A stretch of 64,000 nt of DNA from Streptomyces hawaiiensis (GCF_004803895.1 NZ_CP021978.1:1364001-1428000), one strand, 5' to 3'; shown: positions 24,207-33,890, counted from the first letter of the stretch. Translations and numbers: made by a program. The notes: a model not told the origin generated them from the sequence alone.

Positions 24207-26663
24207 GTGGGCGCAGACGAGGTGTACGGCGTTGCCCGGCAGCGGTTCGATGTGGCCGACGCGGCGCCCCTGTTGCTCGATCCACGGGGCGTGGTGACGG
24301 GCTGGACCAGCGGTGCCCGGCGGCTGCTGGCGTACCCGGCTGCCGAGGCGGTCGGCAGGAAGCTGGCCGACCTGCTGGCCGCCGAGGACGCGCAGCGTGC
24401 GCCGGACCTGGTCGAGCGGTGCCGCAGGGAGGGCGGCTGGACGGGGCTGCTGACGGCCCGCCGCAGGGACGGGCAACTCGTGAGGGTCGCGGCCCGGATC
24501 GCCTCGGCCGAGGAGGCGCACGGCGGCTCGCGCTGGCTGATGCTCCTGTCGGAACTGGCCGACGCCCCCGGCTGGGACATGAGCCGCACGGTCCTGGAAC
24601 AGATGGCGGCGGGCGCCCCTGTCGGTATCGCGATCGTGGACACGGACCTGCGCTTCGTGTGGTCGAACGCCGCCCTGGAGCAGTTCGGCGGCGGCCCGGC
24701 GGCGCGACGGCTCGGTCTGCGCTTCGCGGACGTCCAGCCCGGCATGGACGCCCAGGCGGTCGAGGCCCAGATGCGGCACGTGCTGGAGACCGGCGAGGCG
24801 GTCATCGGCTACGAGCATGTGGGCCATGTGCGCTCGGCCCCGTTGCGCGAGACGGCGCACATGCTGTCGTTCACCCGGCTCGAGGACGACCGGGGCCATC
24901 CGATCGGCGTGTACTACACGGTCGTCGACATGACCGAGCGGCACCGCGCGCGGCAGCGGCTGGCGCTGCTCGACCGGGCCGGCGAGAGCATCGGCCGCAG
25001 CCTGGACCTCACGCGCACCGCTCAGGAGCTGGCGGACGTGGCCGTGCCGGGGCTGGCCGACTTCGTCACCGTGGACCTGCTGGAGTCGGTGCTGCGGGGT
25101 GCCGAGCCGGCTCCCGGGCCGCTCGCGGACGCGGAGGAGCCGGTGGAGCTGCGCCGCGCCGGCTACCGGTCCGCGCAGGACGACCTCGCGGAGGCCGTCA
25201 TCGAGATCGGCGAGGTGGTGGCCTTCCGGGCCGGGACGCCGCCCTTCCGCTGTCTGGCCACGGGACGGTCCTGGCGCGAGGAGCGGCTCGATCCGCTGAC
25301 CCGGGACTGGACCACGGACACCCCGAGCGGCCACCTGGCCACGTTCCGGGAGCTGGACCTGCACAGCGTGATGACCGTGCCGATCCGCTCGCGCGGCACC
25401 ACCCTGGGGATCACGACCTTCTACCGGCGCCACCACCGGGAGTCCTTCGACGAGGAGGACCTGCGGCTGGCCGAGGATCTCGTCGCCCGCGCGGCCGTCT
25501 GCGTGGACAACGCCCGCCGCTACACCCGTGAGCGGGACGCCGCGCTCGTCCTGCAGCGCAGTCTGCTCCCCCACCGGCTGCCCGAGCAGGACGCGGTCGA
25601 GGTGGCCGCGTGCTACCGGCCGGCCGACGAGCTGACCGGGCTCGGCGGCGACTGGTACGACCTCATCCCGCTGTCCGGGGCGCGCGTCGCGCTGGTCGTG
25701 GGCGAGGTGCCCGGGCACGGCATCGACGCCGCCGCGGCCATGGGGCAGCTGCGGACCGCCGTACGGACCCTCGCGGCGCTGGAGCTGCCGCCCGAGGAGG
25801 TGCTGGCGCATCTCGACGACCTGGTGGCGCGGTCGGCGCGGGAGGAGGGTGCGGAGCCCGGCACTGTGGGCTCGGCGGGGACGCAGTGGGGCTCCGGGTG
25901 CCTGTACGTCGTCTACGACCCGGTCGACGGCGGGTGTTCGATGGCCGCGGCGGGGCATCCCGCCCCGGCCGTGGTGCTCCCCGACGGCTCGGTCATGTTC
26001 GTCGATCTGCCGCAGGGGCCGCCGCTCGGCGTGGGCGGCCCGCCCTTCGAGGCGGCCGAGCTGACCCTGGCGGAGGGCAGCACGCTCGCGCTGCACACCG
26101 ACGGGCTGCTGGCCCGGGGCGAGACCTGGGCCGTCGACGCGGGCCGGGAGCGGTTGCGCCGGGCGCTGGAGCGGGCGGGTCCCCTCGAGTCGTACTGCAG
26201 GTCCGTGGTCGACGCGCTGGTCCCGGCCCGCCCGTACGACGACGTAGCCCTGCTGATGGCCCGGACGAAACGTCTCGGCACCGGGCAGGTCGCGGCCTGG
26301 GACCTGCCCTCGGACCCGGCCGTGGTCGCCGACGCCCGCCGCAGGGCCACCCGGCAGCTGGCGCACTGGGGCCTGGAGGAGCTGGCCTTCACCACGGAAC
26401 TGGTGGTGAGCGAGCTGGTCACCAACGCCATCCGGTACGCCACCGGGACCATCCGGCTCCGGCTGATCCGGGAGCGCGCCCTGGTCTGCGAGGTCCTCGA
26501 CGGCGGCGCCACCGCGCCCCATCTGCGCCATCCCCGTACGACGGACGAGGGTGGGCGTGGACTGCTGCTGGTCTCCCAGCTCACGCAGCGGTGGGGCACG
26601 CGGTTCGTCCCCGAGGGGAAGATCATCTGGGCCGAGCAGTCTCTGGCGGACCTCCCGGAATAG
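24207..26663 (+). CDS. PAS-PAS-GAF-SpoIIE phosphatase with C-terminal HATPase domain
   Basis: This 818-aa cytoplasmic multidomain protein has PAS-like domains (about 15-110 and 125-245), a GAF domain (about 275-430), a PP2C SpoIIE phosphatase (about 460-680, GGDWYDL with D482) and a RsbW-like ATPase (about 690-810, ELVTNAIRYA). Such proteins combine phosphatase and anti-sigma-like kinase modules in partner-switching control of sigma factors. The usual GDVxGHG metal motif reads GEVPGHG, with E500 for Asp, a conservative but uncommon change. AGAGAGG precedes the GTG start. A second SpoIIE gene follows at 65 nt. Confidence 0.9.
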   Translation: MGADEVYGVARQRFDVADAAPLLLDPRGVVTGWTSGARRLLAYPAAEAVGRKLADLLAAEDAQRAPDLVERCRREGGWTGLLTARRRDGQLVRVAARIASAEEAHGGSRWLMLLSELADAPGWDMSRTVLEQMAAGAPVGIAIVDTDLRFVWSNAALEQFGGGPAARRLGLRFADVQPGMDAQAVEAQMRHVLETGEAVIGYEHVGHVRSAPLRETAHMLSFTRLEDDRGHPIGVYYTVVDMTERHRARQRLALLDRAGESIGRSLDLTRTAQELADVAVPGLADFVTVDLLESVLRGAEPAPGPLADAEEPVELRRAGYRSAQDDLAEAVIEIGEVVAFRAGTPPFRCLATGRSWREERLDPLTRDWTTDTPSGHLATFRELDLHSVMTVPIRSRGTTLGITTFYRRHHRESFDEEDLRLAEDLVARAAVCVDNARRYTRERDAALVLQRSLLPHRLPEQDAVEVAACYRPADELTGLGGDWYDLIPLSGARVALVVGEVPGHGIDAAAAMGQLRTAVRTLAALELPPEEVLAHLDDLVARSAREEGAEPGTVGSAGTQWGSGCLYVVYDPVDGGCSMAAAGHPAPAVVLPDGSVMFVDLPQGPPLGVGGPPFEAAELTLAEGSTLALHTDGLLARGETWAVDAGRERLRRALERAGPLESYCRSVVDALVPARPYDDVALLMARTKRLGTGQVAAWDLPSDPAVVADARRRATRQLAHWGLEELAFTTELVVSELVTNAIRYATGTIRLRLIRERALVCEVLDGGATAPHLRHPRTTDEGGRGLLLVSQLTQRWGTRFVPEGKIIWAEQSLADLPE

Positions 26664-26728
26664 GCCGGTTCAGGTTGGCGCATACCGTGGGAAACTGGTG
26701 TGATCCCGGCAGCGGTGAGGCGGCGGCC

Positions 26729-27967
26729 ATGGCGGAGACGGCGATCGACTACGGTGCGGTGTTCAAGGCCCTGCCCGGCATGGTGGCGCTCCTGACACCC
26801 GAGCTCGTGTACGCGGACGTCAACGAGGAGTTCGTCCGCGTCTCCGGCCGCTCGCGCGAGCAGCTGATCGGCAAGTATCTGTTCGACGTCTTCCCGGACA
26901 ACCCGAACGACACGGCGGCGACGGGCATGCGCAACCTGGAGGCGTCGCTGTACCGCGTCCTGGCCACCGGGGAGCGCGACACCATGGCCCTGCAGCGCTA
27001 CGACGTCGAGGATCCGGAGCGGCCCGGCGAGTGGCAGAAGCGCTACTGGAGCCCGGTGAACGCGCCGCTGCTCGGCTCGGACGGCAAGGTCGTGCTGATC
27101 CTGCACCGCGTGGAGGAGGTCACGGAGCTGATCCGGGCCCGGGGCGGCCCTGCGGGAAGCCGGGGCAGCCGGGGCAGGGTGCTGGAGGCCGAGCTGTATA
27201 CGCGCGCCCGTGAGCTGCAGGAGCTCAACGAGCGGCTGCGCCGGGCGCACTCCCGGGAGCGGGAGGTGGCGCTGGCGTTGCAGGAGGCGATGCTGCCCGC
27301 GCCCCGGCAGGTCGGCCACCACCGCGCCGCCGTCCGGTACCGGCCCGCCGTGGGCGCGCTCAACGTGTGCGGGGACTGGTACGACCTGGTCGATCTGGTG
27401 GGCGGCGACCGGATCGGCGTGGCCGTGGGCGACGTGGTCGGGCACGGGCTGGAGGCCGCCGGGGTGATGGGCCAGCTGCGCAGTGCGCTCAGCGCGGCCT
27501 CCCGGGTCGCCGCGGGACCGGCGCAGGCCCTGGACGTGCTGGGGCGCTACGCCCACGTGATCGACGGGGCCGAGTCGGCGACCGCCGTGACGACCTTCAT
27601 CGACTGTGACCGCCATGTCATCACGTACAGCAGCGCCGGCCATCCCCCGCCCCTGCTCGTCCACGCCGACGGCCGCACGGAGTTTCTCGACCAGGCGACG
27701 GACACGCCGCTCGACGCACGCCCGGACCCGATCCCGAGGCCGCAGGCCGAGACCACGTTCCTGCCGGGCGCCACGCTCGTGCTCTACACCGACGGGCTGA
27801 TCGAACGGCGCCGCGAGGACATCGACACCGGTCTGGACCGGCTCGCCGACGCCCTGCGCTCCCATCGGGACCAAGACCCCGAGACCCTCGCCGACACCGT
27901 TCTGTCGGAGTTGCTGCCCCCCGGTGGCGCCACCGACGACACCGCGCTGATCATCGTGCGCCTGTGA
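26729..27967 (+). CDS. PAS-SpoIIE serine phosphatase
   Basis: This 412-aa protein has an N-terminal PAS domain (about 10-125), a short coiled-coil linker (LYTRARELQELNERLRRAHS) and a SpoIIE PP2C domain with intact GDWYDL and GDVVGHG motifs. It has no ATPase domain. It would dephosphorylate an anti-sigma-antagonist protein, none of which is encoded in this window. The last 15 nt including the stop codon are tandemly duplicated just downstream with one mismatch. Confidence 0.9.
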   Translation: MAETAIDYGAVFKALPGMVALLTPELVYADVNEEFVRVSGRSREQLIGKYLFDVFPDNPNDTAATGMRNLEASLYRVLATGERDTMALQRYDVEDPERPGEWQKRYWSPVNAPLLGSDGKVVLILHRVEEVTELIRARGGPAGSRGSRGRVLEAELYTRARELQELNERLRRAHSREREVALALQEAMLPAPRQVGHHRAAVRYRPAVGALNVCGDWYDLVDLVGGDRIGVAVGDVVGHGLEAAGVMGQLRSALSAASRVAAGPAQALDVLGRYAHVIDGAESATAVTTFIDCDRHVITYSSAGHPPPLLVHADGRTEFLDQATDTPLDARPDPIPRPQAETTFLPGATLVLYTDGLIERRREDIDTGLDRLADALRSHRDQDPETLADTVLSELLPPGGATDDTALIIVRL

Positions 27968-27983
27968 ATCGTGCGTCTGTGAC

Positions 27984-28439
27984 CTACATGCGGGTCTTGC
28001 CGTGGTCGAGCAGCCGGACGCGGTCGACGTTCTGCCGGTCCTCGGCGTCCGCGCTGGGCCGACCGGCGAACCACGCGTCGAGGATCTCCGTCAGCAGCGG
28101 CTCCGACGTCAGCCGCAGGCTGAGCGCGAGCACGTTGGCGTCGTTCCAGCGGCGGGCCCCGTCGGCCGTGTAGGCGTCCGTGCACAGGGCGGCCCGTACG
28201 CCGGGCACCTTGTTCGCGGCGATCGAGGCGCCCGTGCCGGTCCAGCAGCACACCACCGCCTGGTCGGCCGTACCGTCGGCGACCTCGCGGGCCGCGGCCT
28301 CGGAGCACACCGCCCACTGCGGGTCGTCACCCGGGCGCAGTGCGCCGTGCGGGCGCACCTCGTGCCCCCGCTCGCGCAGGGCGGCCACGAGGGAGCGGGC
28401 GACGGGTTCGTCCATGTCCGAGGAAACAGAGATCCGCAT
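27984..28439 (-). CDS. RpiB/LacA/LacB-family sugar-phosphate isomerase
   Basis: This 151-aa protein matches the RpiB fold: CWTGTGASIAANKVPGVRAA corresponds to the family's CGSGIGxSIAANK loop and NDANVLALSLR to its NDANVL block. The Cys of CGSG, often the catalytic base, is retained before Trp (CW). Ribose 5-phosphate isomerisation is the default role, but members act on other phosphorylated sugars. The ATG at 28439 starts the beta-strand MRISVSSD. It converges on the SpoIIE gene with 16 nt between. Confidence 0.85.
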   Translation of the reverse strand: MRISVSSDMDEPVARSLVAALRERGHEVRPHGALRPGDDPQWAVCSEAAAREVADGTADQAVVCCWTGTGASIAANKVPGVRAALCTDAYTADGARRWNDANVLALSLRLTSEPLLTEILDAWFAGRPSADAEDRQNVDRVRLLDHGKTRM

Positions 28440-28634
28440 GCCTGGCAGGTTACTCGGCGGAGCGGCGAAGGCCACCGGCCCACAGCAGCCGTCCGCCCGC
28501 AAGAGCCGGCGGCCCGCCACGCACCCCCACTATCGCGCCAGGCCACCCGTTCGGCTTGCCCCTCGCCCGGGCTGCGCAGCACGCTGGTCCCGTGGTCCTC
28601 CCCAGCCGCATGGGCACCACCGGATGCACCCGCC

Positions 28635-28651
28635 TGACTGACCGTCAGTCA
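28635..28651. promoter_or_regulatory. Perfect 17-bp palindrome, TetR-type operator
   Basis: TGACTGACCGTCAGTCA has 8-bp perfect arms around one base. It lies 142 bp upstream of the PlsC start and about 60 bp upstream of a TACACT -10 box (28711-28716). No TetR gene is adjacent, so an unlinked repressor would be the ligand. The rest of 28440-28792 shows no gene. Confidence 0.6.
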
Positions 28652-28792
28652 ATTGGCGAAGGATCTGTGCGGTCCACCCGCACGAGGTGCCCGGTGGCCG
28701 TGCCTGCACCTACACTGGCACCCCACGACATGCCGGTTGACCTGCTGGAACGCGGCGGTTGAGTCCACCGCGAGAGTCGAGGAGCGCCCGCT

Positions 28793-29509
28793 TTGTTCTA
28801 CTACCTGCTGAAATACGTGCTGCTGGGCCCGCTGCTGAGACTGGTTTTCCGGCCTCGGATAGAAGGCCTGGAGCACGTTCCCGCGGAGGGCGCCGCCATC
28901 GTCGCGGGCAACCACCTGTCGTTCTCGGACCACTTCCTGATGCCCGCGATCCTCAAACGGCGCATCACCTTCCTCGCGAAGGCCGAGTACTTCACGGGCC
29001 CCGGCATCAAGGGCCGCCTGACGGCCTTCTTCTTCCGCAGCGCGGGGCAGATCCCGGTCGACCGCTCCGGCAAGGACGCGGGCCAGGCCGCGATCCGCGA
29101 GGGCCTCGGCGTGCTGAGCAAGGACGAGCTGCTCGGCATCTACCCCGAGGGCACCCGCTCGCACGACGGCCGGCTCTACAAGGGCAAGGTCGGGGTGGCG
29201 GTGATGGCGCTGAAGGCCGGCGTCCCGGTGATTCCCTGCGCGATGATCGGCACCTTCGAAGCGCAGCCGCCCGGCAAGGTCATCCCCAACCTCCACCCCG
29301 TCGTGATCCGCTTCGGCGAGCCCCTCGACTTCTCCCGCTACGAGGGCATGGAGAGCGAGAAGGCCATCCTGCGCGCCATCACCGACGAGATCATGTACGC
29401 GATCCTCTCCCTGTCCGGGCAGGAGTACGTCGACCGGTACGCGGCCGCGGTGAAGGCCGAGGAGGCCGCCACGAAGGAGCGGAAGTTCCGGCGCATGCCC
29501 CTCGGTTGA
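28793..29509 (+). CDS. 1-acyl-glycerol-3-phosphate acyltransferase (PlsC family)
   Basis: This 238-aa protein has the acyltransferase NHLSFSD motif (H41-x4-D46) and EGTRS (119-123) that bind acyl donor and phosphate. It transfers a fatty acyl group to lysophosphatidate or a related acceptor at the inner membrane surface; the N-terminus is hydrophobic. The start is an unusual TTG with GAGGAG upstream. Control by the palindrome at 28635 is inferred. Confidence 0.9.
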   Translation: MFYYLLKYVLLGPLLRLVFRPRIEGLEHVPAEGAAIVAGNHLSFSDHFLMPAILKRRITFLAKAEYFTGPGIKGRLTAFFFRSAGQIPVDRSGKDAGQAAIREGLGVLSKDELLGIYPEGTRSHDGRLYKGKVGVAVMALKAGVPVIPCAMIGTFEAQPPGKVIPNLHPVVIRFGEPLDFSRYEGMESEKAILRAITDEIMYAILSLSGQEYVDRYAAAVKAEEAATKERKFRRMPLG

Positions 29510-29556
29510 GCTCTGCTGTCGGCAGAAGCCGGTTACCCGGCCGGCCTGCGGCGATC

Positions 29557-29562
29557 TACGGT
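29557..29562 (+). promoter_or_regulatory. -10 box for leaderless epimerase gene
   Basis: TACGGT lies 6 nt before the ATG at 29569 and no Shine-Dalgarno sequence is present, which together fix the start. Confidence 0.45.
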
Positions 29563-29568
29563 CGCGGC

Positions 29569-30594
29569 ATGAGACGTGCTGTGGTGATCGGGGCGGGCGG
29601 GCAGATCGGGAGGCCGGCGGTGCAGGCGCTGGCGCGGGACGGCTGGGAGGTGACGGCCGCGTCGCGCGGCGGCGGCCGGGACGGGAACTGGCCCGGCGAG
29701 GTGCGGACGCGGCGGCTGGACCGCGAGGACGACGCGGCGCTCGGTGCGCTGATCGGCGATGGCTGCGACCTCGTGGTCGACATGGTCGCCTACGGGGCCC
29801 GGCACGCACGGCAGTTGACGGGCCTGGCCGACCGGATCGGCGCCGCCGTGGTGGTGTCGACCGTGTCGGTGTACGAGGACGGCGAGGGCCGCGGCTTCGA
29901 CACCATGGGCGAGCCGGACGGGCTCCCGCGGTACCCCGTGCCGATCGCGGAGGACCAGGTGACGGTTGCGCCGGGGGACGCCACGTACAGCACCGGCAAG
30001 GTGGCTCTGGAGCGTGAACTCCTCTCGGCGGCGGACCGGTTGCCCACGACCGTGCTGCGCCCGGGCGCGATCCACGGACCGTACAGCCCGCTCCCCCGCG
30101 AGCTGTACTTCGTCAAGCGGAACCTGGACGGCCGGCGCAGGCGGGTGCTCGCCTTCCGGGGTGAGAGCCTCTTCCACACCTCGGCCGCGCGCAACATCGC
30201 CGAACTGATCCGGCTGGCGGCGGCCCGGCCGGGCTCGCGGGTGCTCAACGCCTGTGATCCGCGGCCGTCGACCGTGTCGGAGATCGGGGCGGCTGTGGAC
30301 GCGGTCATGGGGGTGGAGACGGAGACCGTCCTGCTGGACGGGCCGGCGCGGGCGTCGGTGGGCAGCTCGCCCTGGTCGGTGGAGCTGCCGGTGGTGTGCG
30401 ACATGTCCGCAGCAGAACGGGAGCTGGACTACCGGCCGGTCGTGACCTACCCGGACAGCCTGCCGGAGACGGTCGAGTGGCTCACCCGCCGGCTGTCCGG
30501 GCAGGACTGGCGGGAGGCGTTCCCCACCCTCGCCCGCGTCTACCCGGATCTCTTCGACTACGCGGCGGAGGACGCCTGGTTCGCGGGGCCGTGA
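29569..30594 (+). CDS. NAD-dependent epimerase/dehydratase (extended SDR)
   Basis: This 341-aa protein has an N-terminal dinucleotide loop GAGGQIG, the catalytic Ser region VVSTVSVYED and the YSTGK (Y-x3-K) active site. Sequence fits extended SDR nucleotide-sugar or atypical reductases; the substrate is unknown. It has no sugar-pathway neighbours. The stop codon lies inside the left arm of a bidirectional terminator shared with the convergent aminopeptidase gene. Confidence 0.85.
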   Translation: MRRAVVIGAGGQIGRPAVQALARDGWEVTAASRGGGRDGNWPGEVRTRRLDREDDAALGALIGDGCDLVVDMVAYGARHARQLTGLADRIGAAVVVSTVSVYEDGEGRGFDTMGEPDGLPRYPVPIAEDQVTVAPGDATYSTGKVALERELLSAADRLPTTVLRPGAIHGPYSPLPRELYFVKRNLDGRRRRVLAFRGESLFHTSAARNIAELIRLAAARPGSRVLNACDPRPSTVSEIGAAVDAVMGVETETVLLDGPARASVGSSPWSVELPVVCDMSAAERELDYRPVVTYPDSLPETVEWLTRRLSGQDWREAFPTLARVYPDLFDYAAEDAWFAGP

Positions 30595-30624
30595 GGGAGG
30601 GGCGACCGTCCCCCTCCCTCACGG
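30589..30624. terminator. Bidirectional hairpin terminator
   Basis: A perfect 14-bp stem (CCGTGAGGGAGGGG / CCCCTCCCTCACGG) with an 8-nt loop lies between the convergent epimerase and aminopeptidase genes and includes the epimerase stop codon. Confidence 0.85.
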
Positions 30625-30636
30625 CATGGACGACTG

Positions 30637-32238
30637 CTACGGCTTCGGCGTGGCGTGCGGCGCGCACGTCACGTCGGCGCCGTCCAGCTTGCCGGTGAGC
30701 AGGTAGCTGTCCACCCGGGGGTTGATGCACGGGTTGACCAGGCCGGTGACGCCGTGGGAGCCCGCGTCCTTCTCCGTGATCAGACGGGAGCCCTTGAACC
30801 GCTTGTGCAGCTCCACGGCGCCCTCGTACGGGGTGGCCGCGTCCCGCTCGGACTGGACGATGAGCACGCCGGGCAGGCCCTTGCCGGTCTTGACGTTCAC
30901 CGGGGTCTGCTGCTTGGCGGGCCAGGTGGCGCACGGCAGGTTCATCCAGGCGTTGGCCCACGTCATGAAGGGGTGGTCCTTGTGGAGCCGCGTGTTGTCG
31001 CGGTCCCACGTGCGCCAGCTGGTGGGCCACTTGGCGTCGGTGCACTCCACGGCCGTGTAGACGGCGTTGCCGTTCTCCGAGGCCGCGTTGCCCGCCGTGT
31101 CGGACAGGTCGGGGGCGGCGGCGTCGACGAGCGCCTGGGTGTCGCCGGCGACGTACTTGCTGAAGACCGACGCGACCGGCGCCCAGGAGGAGTCGTAGTA
31201 CGGGGCGCTCTGGAAGAAGGAGATGAGCTCGGCCGGGCCGACGACCCCGCCGATCGGGTTCTTCTTCGCGGTGGCGCGCAGCTGGAGCCACTTCGCCTGG
31301 ACGGCGGCACGGGTGGTGCCCAGGTGGTAGGTCGCGTCGTTCTCGGCGACCCAGTCCTGCCAGTCCTTCCAGCGGCCCTCGAACGCCACGTCTTGGTCCA
31401 GGTTGGCCTGGTACCAGATCTTGTCCCGGGACGGGTTGACGACACTGTCGACGACCATGCGGCGCACGTGCCCCGGGAAGAGGGTGCCGTAGACGGCTCC
31501 CAGGTAGGTGCCGTAGGAGACGCCGAGGAAGTTGAGCTTCTTCTCGCCGAGGGCGGCGCGGATGACGTCGAGGTCGCGCGCGGTGTTCGGCGTGGTCATG
31601 TGCGCCAGCATCGCACCGCTGCGCTCCTGGCAGCCCTCGGCGTACTCGCGGGCCAGCTTGCGCTGGGCGAGCTTGTCGGCCTCGGAGTCGGGCACCGGGT
31701 CGGCCTTGGGCGCCTTGACGAACTCCTGCGGGTCGACGCAGGAGATGGGCGCGGACTTGCCGACACCGCGCGGGTCGAAGCCCACGAAGTCATAGGCCTT
31801 GGCCGCGTTGGCCCAGACGGCGTTCTTGCTGGTGACCCGGGCCGGGAAGCGCAGCCCGGAGCCGCCGGGGCCGCCCGGGTTGTAGACGAGCGCGCCCTGC
31901 CGCTCGGCCTTGGTGCCCGTGTTGCCGATGCGGTCGACGGCGAGCTTGATCTGCTTGCCGTGGGGTTTGGCGTAGTCGAGCGGCACGGTGACGTACCCGC
32001 ACTGGATCGGCTTGGCCAGGTTCCAGTCGGCGGGGCAGTCCTGCCAGTCGATGCCGGCCTTCGCGGCCCGGGCGGCGGCGATGGCGGCGCCCCGGGCCTC
32101 CCGGTCCTGGCCGTGGCCGCTGCCCGCGTCGGCGTTCGCCGTGGGCGCCGCGACGGCGCCGGCTATCAGCGTGGCCGTGACGAGCGCGCCGGCCGAACCG
32201 AGCGCCGCCACCCGCCTCTTCGGTCTCGAACCCCTCAA
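30637..32238 (-). CDS. Secreted tripeptidyl aminopeptidase (alpha/beta hydrolase, S33 family)
   Basis: This 533-aa exported enzyme has a signal peptide (basic RPKRR, hydrophobic core, cleavage near ANADAG), an oxyanion region NPGGPGGSG, the nucleophile in GVSYGTY, an acid in SERDAATP and histidine in GSHG. It matches the Streptomyces tripeptidyl aminopeptidases that trim tripeptides from mature secreted proteins. The start is TTG with GGGGAGG upstream; a CCCC-CTTGA-GGGG hairpin spans the start codon and might reduce initiation. It lies downstream of ureD on the same strand. Confidence 0.92.
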   Translation of the reverse strand: MRGSRPKRRVAALGSAGALVTATLIAGAVAAPTANADAGSGHGQDREARGAAIAAARAAKAGIDWQDCPADWNLAKPIQCGYVTVPLDYAKPHGKQIKLAVDRIGNTGTKAERQGALVYNPGGPGGSGLRFPARVTSKNAVWANAAKAYDFVGFDPRGVGKSAPISCVDPQEFVKAPKADPVPDSEADKLAQRKLAREYAEGCQERSGAMLAHMTTPNTARDLDVIRAALGEKKLNFLGVSYGTYLGAVYGTLFPGHVRRMVVDSVVNPSRDKIWYQANLDQDVAFEGRWKDWQDWVAENDATYHLGTTRAAVQAKWLQLRATAKKNPIGGVVGPAELISFFQSAPYYDSSWAPVASVFSKYVAGDTQALVDAAAPDLSDTAGNAASENGNAVYTAVECTDAKWPTSWRTWDRDNTRLHKDHPFMTWANAWMNLPCATWPAKQQTPVNVKTGKGLPGVLIVQSERDAATPYEGAVELHKRFKGSRLITEKDAGSHGVTGLVNPCINPRVDSYLLTGKLDGADVTCAPHATPKP

Positions 32239-32368
32239 GGGGGACCTCCCCGTACCTCGTTGCGATCAGTACGGGGGATCCTCCCGGTTGTGAGGTCCCT
32301 GACAACAGAGCCGGACGCCCTTCTTTGCCAATCCGATAAACGGAGAACGCGTGCTGCTCTACGGACGT

Positions 32369-33151
32369 CTACGTCTTCGGCAGCGACGCGAGGGCCTCGT
32401 CGAGCAGCCGCCGCAGCCGCAGGGCGTCCGGCGCCACCGCCGTCACCAGCGCGGCGGGCCCCGCGAGCGGCACGATCGAGCCCCCCTCCCCCAGCGCCCT
32501 GGCCGTCACCGGCTCGGCGGCGAACTCCGGCCGCACAACGACCAGTTGACCGACGGCCCGATGCCCCGCCAGCACGGCGGGCCCGTCCCAGCCACCCGGC
32601 GCGCCGGGTCCGCAGGCCAGTTCCTGGTCGAGCACGGCCCGCCCGGCGACCCGCACGGTCAGACGGCTGGCGAGCCGCCCGGGTTCCTCACCGACGCGTC
32701 CGAGCACCTGCTCCTCGCGCAGCACGAGCCGGGCGGTGGCGGCCAGCTCGACGCGGGTGGTGACCCGCAGGTCACTGCCGTGGGCGGAGATCAACTGCTC
32801 GGGAAGCCACTGCAGTTCACCGTGGTCGGCGACACTGAGCCGGACGTCGTAGCGGGCACCGCCCTTCGCCTGCCCGGGCAGCGCGATGGTGGCGGCGGCC
32901 GACCCGACGGACAGCCGCGCCCCCTCCTCCACCCGGCCCTCCACGGTGAAGTGGTCACCGCCGAGCGGCCCGCTCATCGCACCGACCAGCATGACCCGCG
33001 CCTCGGCGCCGACGGCCCGGGTGCGCCGCAGCGCCAGGGGCCCGTCGCTCTCCAGCACGGGCAGCGAGGTCCCGCCCCGCCCGTCGTCACGGGCGACGAT
33101 CCGCGCGACGGACCGCACCCCGGCACCGGCACGCACGGTCAGGCCGTCCAC
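32369..33151 (-). CDS. ureD: Urease accessory protein UreD
   Basis: This 260-aa protein is last in the urease operon and carries family blocks such as GALSGPLGGD-like [13 protein letters not shown] and LEWLPE-like LQWLPEQLI. It forms the UreDFG platform that loads nickel into apo-urease. The start is uncertain: GTG at 33151 overlaps ureG by 13 nt and GTG at 33175 by 37 nt; neither has a clear ribosome binding site, so coupling to ureG translation is likely. Confidence 0.88.
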   Translation of the reverse strand: MDGLTVRAGAGVRSVARIVARDDGRGGTSLPVLESDGPLALRRTRAVGAEARVMLVGAMSGPLGGDHFTVEGRVEEGARLSVGSAAATIALPGQAKGGARYDVRLSVADHGELQWLPEQLISAHGSDLRVTTRVELAATARLVLREEQVLGRVGEEPGRLASRLTVRVAGRAVLDQELACGPGAPGGWDGPAVLAGHRAVGQLVVVRPEFAAEPVTARALGEGGSIVPLAGPAALVTAVAPDALRLRRLLDEALASLPKT

Positions 33152-33816
33152 GCGGCGAGCTGCGCACGCACCCACGCGGCGACGTCCGCCACGCCGGTCT
33201 CGCTGCGCAACGACTGGAAGACGACGGGCAGTTCGGCACGCTGCGCCTTGGCGTCGGCGGCCATCCGGGCGAGGTCGGAGCCGACGTGCGGGGCGAGGTC
33301 GGTCTTGTTGACGACGAGCAGGTCGGCGGTGGTCACGCCCGGCCCGCCCTTGCGCGGGATGTCGTCGCCCCCGGCCACGTCGATGACGAAGATCTGCGCG
33401 TCGACGAGCCCCCGGGAGAAGGTCGCGGTGAGGTTGTCCCCGCCGGACTCCACGAGCACCAGATCCAGCGGCCCGACCGCGTCCTCCAGGTCCTCCACCG
33501 CTTCCAGGTTCGCGGAGATGTCGTCCCGGATCGCGGTGTGCGGGCAGGCCCCCGTCTCCACGGCGGTGATCCGCTCGGGCGGCAGCACCGCCTCACGGAG
33601 CAGGAACTCGGCGTCCTCCCGCGTGTAGATGTCGTTGGTGACGACGGCGAGCGCCAACTCGTCGCGCAACGCCCGGCAGAGCGCGGCGACCGTGGCGGTC
33701 TTCCCGGACCCGACGGGGCCGCCGAGCCCGATGCGGAGCGCTCTGCGGGTGCCGTCGGGGCGGTGGGCGTCTGCGCTGAGGGCGGTGGGGGCGTTGTGGT
33801 GGTGGTCGAGGTGCAT
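33139..33816 (-). CDS. ureG: Urease accessory GTPase UreG
   Basis: This 225-aa GTPase has P-loop GGPVGSGKT, the nickel-site CPH ([10 protein letters not shown]), ESGGDNL and NKTDLAP for guanine recognition. The N-terminus MHLDHHHN is His-rich, as in nickel-storing UreG proteins. It powers nickel insertion. CAGGAGT precedes the ATG. A 144-bp gap with a dispersed repeat separates it from ureF, the only sizeable gap in the operon. Confidence 0.96.
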   Translation of the reverse strand: MHLDHHHNAPTALSADAHRPDGTRRALRIGLGGPVGSGKTATVAALCRALRDELALAVVTNDIYTREDAEFLLREAVLPPERITAVETGACPHTAIRDDISANLEAVEDLEDAVGPLDLVLVESGGDNLTATFSRGLVDAQIFVIDVAGGDDIPRKGGPGVTTADLLVVNKTDLAPHVGSDLARMAADAKAQRAELPVVFQSLRSETGVADVAAWVRAQLAAWTA

Positions 33817-33890
33817 GTCTGACTCCTGGTGGGGCGGGCCCGGGTTTGCGGGCGATGCGGGATGGCGGGCGCCGGCGTCGGGGTGCGGGT

